NCBI GenBank assembly: GCA_017519965.1
Contig: JAFWRK010000063.1
Span: 1 to 9,561 of the forward strand
Direction: 5' to 3'
Source: Bacilli bacterium
Lineage (GTDB): Bacteria > Bacillota_I > Bacilli_A > RF39 > UBA660
Length of the DNA stretch: 9,561 nucleotides
Position 1 is the first letter of the stretch, and each line of letters opens with the position of its first letter. Both the position numbers and the translations under genes were made by a program. Shown in pieces: positions 6,788-9,561 of the stretch. Below the pieces are notes generated by a model, which worked only from the letters and a program-made list of their open reading frames with translations, was not told the origin of the DNA and searched no databases.

Positions 6788-8320
6788 ATGGAAGAATTAA
6801 TTTTAATATTAGATTTTGGTGGTCAATATAATCAATTAATTGCTAGAAGAGTTAGAGAATGTAATGTATATTCTGAAGTAGTTCCATATACTATTTCTAT
6901 TGATGAAATAAAAAGAAAAAATCCTAAAGGAATTATTTTTACTGGTGGTCCTGCTAGTGTATATGATGATAATTCTCCAAAGATTAGTAAAGATATTTTC
7001 TCTTTAGGAATACCTATATTGGGAATATGTTATGGAATGCAATTAATGACTTATCTTTTAGATGGTAAAGTTGAAAAAGCAAATAAAAGAGAGTACGGAG
7101 TTACTTCAGTTAATATTAATAATAGGAATAGTATATTTAAAGACTTTAAGTCTAATAATAACTTTTTAATGAGTCATACTGATTATGTTTCTGTATTACC
7201 TAGTGGATTTAAAAACATTGCTTCAACTGATAATTGTATAAATGCAGGTATAGCTAATACTAAAAGAAAGCTATATGGTATTCAATTTCATCCGGAAGTA
7301 AATGATTCTATAAATGGTACTTTAGTTATTAGAAATTTCTTATTTAATATATGTAATTGTTCTGGTAACTGGATAATTGATTCTTTTGTAGATAGTTCTG
7401 TTAAAAAGATTAAAGAAAAAGTTGGTAATGGAAAAGTACTATGTGCTTTGTCTGGAGGAGTTGATTCTTCAGTTGCTGCTGCTTTAATGTATAAAGCCGT
7501 GGGTAAAAATCTAACTTGTGTATTTGTTGATCATGGATTACTAAGAAAAAATGAAGCTAATGAAGTGGAAGAAGTTTTTACTAAAATATTTGATGTTAAC
7601 TTTATAAGAGTTGATGCTAAGAAAAGATTTTTAGATAAATTAAGTGGAGTTAGTGATCCTGAGAAGAAAAGGAAAATAATAGGTGAAGAGTTTATAAGAG
7701 TCTTTGAAGAAGAATCTAAAAAAATAGGTAAAGTAGATTACTTAGTACAAGGTACAATTTATCCTGATGTTATTGAATCTGGATTAGGTTCTAGTAGTAA
7801 AATTAAATCTCATCATAATGTTGGTGGACTTCCTGATGTAGTTGATTTTAAAGACATTATAGAACCTTTAAGAGACTTATTTAAAGATGAAGTTAGACAA
7901 GCTGGATTGTCTTTAGGATTACCTGAATACTTAGTTTATAGACAACCTTTTCCAGGTCCTGGATTAGCTATTAGAATAATAGGAGATATAACAGAAGATA
8001 AATTAAATATTTTAAGAGATGCAGATTTTATATTTAGAGAAGAAATCGCTAAAGCTAAATTAGATAGAGATATTAATCAATATTTTGCTGTTTTAACTAA
8101 TTTAAAAAGTGTTGGAGTAATGGGTGATGACAGAACTTATGATTATACTATTGCTTTAAGAGCTGTTTCTACAATTGACTTTATGACGGCAGAATGGAGT
8201 AAAATACCATATGAAGTATTATCTATTGTTTCTAATAGAATAGTAAATGAAGTAGATCATGTAAATAGAGTGGTTTATGATATTACTGGAAAACCACCAG
8301 CTACAATTGAATGGGAATAA
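6788..8320 (+). CDS. guaA: GMP synthase (glutamine-hydrolysing)
   Basis: Converts XMP to GMP using ATP and glutamine, completing the pathway begun by guaB. The 510 residues match the usual length. The N-terminal class I glutamine amidotransferase has [10 protein letters not shown] (51-60), the nucleophile Cys81 in GICYGMQ, and the partner residues His168 and Glu170 in QFHPE. The ATP-pyrophosphatase domain begins with the P-loop LSGGVDSS (221-228). The C-terminal dimerisation domain contains [12 protein letters not shown] and ends in the conserved [14 protein letters not shown] at 6778-6782 overlaps the guaB TAG stop and lies five bases before this ATG, so the two genes are translationally coupled. 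No residue is missing and no frame is broken. The native 3' flank ends after 13-14 bp, where an insertion sequence begins. Confidence 0.98.
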   Translation: MEELILILDFGGQYNQLIARRVRECNVYSEVVPYTISIDEIKRKNPKGIIFTGGPASVYDDNSPKISKDIFSLGIPILGICYGMQLMTYLLDGKVEKANKREYGVTSVNINNRNSIFKDFKSNNNFLMSHTDYVSVLPSGFKNIASTDNCINAGIANTKRKLYGIQFHPEVNDSINGTLVIRNFLFNICNCSGNWIIDSFVDSSVKKIKEKVGNGKVLCALSGGVDSSVAAALMYKAVGKNLTCVFVDHGLLRKNEANEVEEVFTKIFDVNFIRVDAKKRFLDKLSGVSDPEKKRKIIGEEFIRVFEEESKKIGKVDYLVQGTIYPDVIESGLGSSSKIKSHHNVGGLPDVVDFKDIIEPLRDLFKDEVRQAGLSLGLPEYLVYRQPFPGPGLAIRIIGDITEDKLNILRDADFIFREEIAKAKLDRDINQYFAVLTNLKSVGVMGDDRTYDYTIALRAVSTIDFMTAEWSKIPYEVLSIVSNRIVNEVDHVNRVVYDITGKPPATIEWE

Positions 8321-8333
8321 AAAAAGAACTTAA

Positions 8334-8349
8334 TTGAAGTGAACCCCAA
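8334..8349. repeat. IS terminal inverted repeat, guaA-proximal
   Basis: TTGAAGTGAACCCCAA, identical over 16 bases to the complement of 9546-9561. It lies downstream of orfB, so it is the right end relative to transposase. The subterminal bases form a small hairpin, GTGAAC (8339-8344) / GTTCAC (8353-8358), which the other end does not repeat exactly. Confidence 0.93.
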
Positions 8350-8371
8350 ATAGTTCACAATAATAAAAAGG

Positions 8372-8399
8372 AACGTTAGAAATAATCTAACGTTTTTTT
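8372..8399. terminator. Terminator hairpin inside IS, possibly bidirectional
   Basis: Perfect 9-bp stem AACGTTAGA (8372-8380) / TCTAACGTT (8386-8394) with loop AATAA. On the plus strand it runs into seven Ts and would stop guaBA transcription ~50 bp past guaA. On the minus strand it is followed by CCTTTTTATT and would stop transposase transcription. The orfB stop codon (8387-8389) lies inside the stem. Confidence 0.82.
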
Positions 8400-9142
8400 G
8401 ACTTTAATCTATCTGTGTTATAAAATAATATCCATTCTTCTACAAGTTTTTGGTATTCTTGTAAAGATGTGATATTATTATTGTGCAAGGTTTCTTTTTT
8501 TAAGATACCATGCCAACTTTCCATTGGTGAATCATCAATTGGAGTACCTTTTCTAGACATAGAAATAGTAATTCCATTAGATTTACATATGGATTTGTAT
8601 TCGAAAGATGTATATTGGAATCCCTGATCTGAGTGTAGGATTAATCCACGTACATCTTTTCTTTTTATTATTGCTTCATTTAAAGTATCTACTACTAATT
8701 TTATATTATTATGTTTTGATATTTTATATGACACTACTTTTCTATCATATAAATCTATAATAGTAGATAAATATAATCTTTTGTTTTGATATATTAGATA
8801 TGTAATATCAGTAGTCCATTTTTGATTTGGTTTATCTACTTTAAAATTTCTTTTTAATAAGTTTGGTCGAACGTTTTCTTCAATTCTTTTATAGTTAGAA
8901 GGTCTAATTCTTTTTATATATTCAGGTTTAATATAGTATTTTTTCATTATTCTAGCTACCTTTTTATGATTGTATATTACACCATATTCAATCTTTAAGC
9001 CTTCAGTTATCCTACGATATCCATATGTACCTTTAGATTTATTAAAAACATTTTTAATCATTAAATAATCTAAATAATCAGGATCATCTGAATTTCTATA
9101 TTTATAATAAGTTCTTCTACTTATTTCTAAAACGGCACACAT
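8387..9142 (-). CDS. IS3-family transposase OrfB (DDE), made as OrfAB
   Basis: The catalytic part of the transposase, which cuts and joins the IS ends. Counted from the first Met at 9142 it has 251 residues: an HTH_21-type segment (KGTYGYRRITEGL, 37-49), then an RNase H-like integrase core with Asp112 (WTTDITYL), Asp172 (HSDQGFQYTS) and Glu208 (DDSPMESWHG). Exactly 35 residues separate the second Asp and the Glu, the IS3 signature. The Met at 9142 has no ribosome binding site and its frame is open upstream to the slippery site, so the real product is a 363-residue OrfAB fusion (8387-9477) made by -1 frameshifting. In the fusion the acidic residues are 224, 284 and 320. The C-terminus stops at YNTDRLKSKKR, without the SPxEYR-like tail common in relatives, and the stop codon lies in the terminator. 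This may be the natural end or a slight shortening. Confidence 0.93.
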   Translation of the reverse strand: MCAVLEISRRTYYKYRNSDDPDYLDYLMIKNVFNKSKGTYGYRRITEGLKIEYGVIYNHKKVARIMKKYYIKPEYIKRIRPSNYKRIEENVRPNLLKRNFKVDKPNQKWTTDITYLIYQNKRLYLSTIIDLYDRKVVSYKISKHNNIKLVVDTLNEAIIKRKDVRGLILHSDQGFQYTSFEYKSICKSNGITISMSRKGTPIDDSPMESWHGILKKETLHNNNITSLQEYQKLVEEWILFYNTDRLKSKKR

Positions 9143-9183
9143 GTTAGAAAGTTTATATTTATTTATATATAAATTTATAAATG

Positions 9184-9477
9184 TTACTTTCTCTCTCGTT
9201 GTGCCTTTAGGAAGGCTTGGTATTTTTTTAATATTTCATATCTTTCCTTATAATCTATATTTTCTTCTTTTTTTCTTCCTCTGGTATGGTTAATATCATT
9301 TTCTAAATTTCCTTGTCTTTTATATTTATATATCCAGGTATTTATAGTTTTATATGATATGTTATATTTTTTTGACAGTACTCTAGAACCACCATTTTGT
9401 CCATCTAAATATTCATTTATTATCTTGTACTTAAACTCATCAGAATACTTATTAAATTTCTGTCCTTTTTTAGCCAT
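9184..9477 (-). CDS. IS3-family OrfA (transposase N-terminal part)
   Basis: A 97-residue protein that binds the IS ends and regulates transposition. An HTH occupies about residues 10-55: YSDEFKYKIINEYLDG, then LSKKYNISYKTINTWIYKYK with the conserved Trp of the recognition helix. A basic linker (HTRGRKK) and a charged helix (YKERYEILKKYQAFLKAQ), likely for oligomerisation, follow. The ATG at 9477 has GAGGTG (9486-9491) eight bases upstream. That site lies within a strong hairpin, so translation is likely held down. The A AAA AAA slippery run is at codons 83-85, so most ribosomes end at TAA 9184 and a fraction shift into orfB. Confidence 0.93.
   Translation of the reverse strand: MAKKGQKFNKYSDEFKYKIINEYLDGQNGGSRVLSKKYNISYKTINTWIYKYKRQGNLENDINHTRGRKKEENIDYKERYEILKKYQAFLKAQRERK
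9203..9229 (-). promoter_or_regulatory. Programmed -1 frameshift site with stimulator hairpin
   Basis: Read on the minus strand, orfA codons TTA AAA AAA contain the canonical heptamer A AAA AAA (9229-9223). After a 6-nt spacer comes a hairpin, GCCTT-CCTA-AAGGC (9216-9203). Slipping back one base here enters a frame with no stop that runs directly into orfB. Heptamer, spacer length and hairpin together match the known IS3-family arrangement. Confidence 0.9.
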
Positions 9478-9478
9478 A

Positions 9479-9512
9479 AAAATAACACCTCACTTTCTTG
9501 AGATGTTATTTT
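9479..9512 (-). promoter_or_regulatory. Hairpin sequestering the orfA ribosome binding site
   Basis: In the minus-strand transcript AAAATAACATCTCA (9512-9499) pairs along its whole length with TGAGGTGTTATTTT (9492-9479), 14 bp including one G-U pair, with loop AGAAAG. The Shine-Dalgarno GAGGTG (9491-9486) is entirely inside the 3' arm, and the ATG at 9477 follows one base later. Transcripts entering from outside the element would form the full hairpin and translate orfA poorly. Confidence 0.8.
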
Positions 9513-9514
9513 AT

Positions 9515-9543
9515 ATTAAAAGTCCTTTTTTTTAAAGTGTCCA
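9515..9543 (-). promoter_or_regulatory. Candidate IS transposase promoter
   Basis: On the minus strand TGGACA (9543-9538) and TTTAAT (9520-9515) are 17 bp apart, each one base from consensus. Predicted start is about 9508, inside the 5' arm of the hairpin, so the element's own transcript would lose the outer few pairs of that stem. The call is moderate because the region is AT-rich. Confidence 0.5.
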
Positions 9544-9545
9544 AA

Positions 9546-9561
9546 TTGGGGTTCACTTCAA
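9546..9561. repeat. IS terminal inverted repeat, orfA-proximal
   Basis: TTGGGGTTCACTTCAA, the exact complement of 8334-8349. This is the left end relative to the transposase genes. The window ends with its last base, so any extension of the repeat and the host flank cannot be seen. Confidence 0.93.

Larger units (their letters stand above)
8334..9561 (-). mobile_element. Complete IS3-family insertion sequence (IS150-like)
   Basis: An element of about 1.23 kb bounded by a perfect 16-bp inverted repeat: TTGAAGTGAACCCCAA at 8334-8349 and its complement at 9546-9561. If the ends follow the IS3-family TG...CA rule, the element proper is 8335-9560. It carries orfA and orfB in the family arrangement, joined by a -1 frameshift, and all parts look intact, so it may still be mobile. 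Its transcription runs toward guaA. The window stops at the outer end, so the 3-4 bp target duplication cannot be confirmed; the left flank reads TAAT or AAT and the single base at 9561 is A, which is compatible. The exact IS name needs a database comparison. Confidence 0.93.

Overview
The window looks like chromosome from a very AT-rich, low-GC Gram-positive bacterium (Bacillota), possibly one of the uncultured gut Bacilli or Mollicutes-like lineages. The grounds are the extreme A+T codon bias, strong AGGAGG-type ribosome binding sites, textbook sigma-A promoters (TTGACA/TATAAT, 17-bp spacing) and short U-tailed hairpin terminators. TGG encodes Trp throughout and no intact gene has an in-frame TGA, so TGA is not being read as Trp here. 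All nine stops seen are TAA or TAG. The species cannot be named from this sequence.

Layout. (1) Positions 1-1268: the 3' part of a PcfJ-like gene whose frame is still open at the window edge. (2) 1273-1470: a self-contained tRNA-Leu(CAA) unit with its own extended -10 promoter and terminator. (3) 1585-4018: a family 2 glycosyltransferase followed by an SGNH-hydrolase-like protein, each with its own promoter, closed by a strong terminator at 3982-4018. Together they suggest making and trimming a surface glycan, though that pairing is inferred. (4) 4032-5179: a two-gene operon of a small XRE-type HTH regulator overlapping a Bro-N/DinD-like gene by 14 nt, with a palindrome across its promoter. 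(5) 5214-8320: the guaB-guaA operon, the two steps from IMP to GMP. The IMP dehydrogenase is of the divergent type known from the protozoan Tritrichomonas foetus. (6) 8334-9561: a complete IS3-family insertion sequence on the minus strand, with 16-bp perfect terminal inverted repeats, orfA, an A AAA AAA frameshift site with a downstream hairpin, a DDE orfB, a terminator hairpin, and a hairpin that buries the orfA ribosome binding site.

How the parts relate. guaB and guaA form the housekeeping core. The stretch between the tRNA and guaB is accessory in flavour (glycan enzymes, a phage-type regulator pair). The IS sits 13-14 bp past the guaA stop, so its internal hairpin may now end the guaBA transcript. 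The strongest leads are the T. foetus-type IMP dehydrogenase, whose catalytic residues fall at the same residue numbers as in the protozoan enzyme; the XRE/Bro-N-DinD pair; and the two RNA-level controls in the IS.
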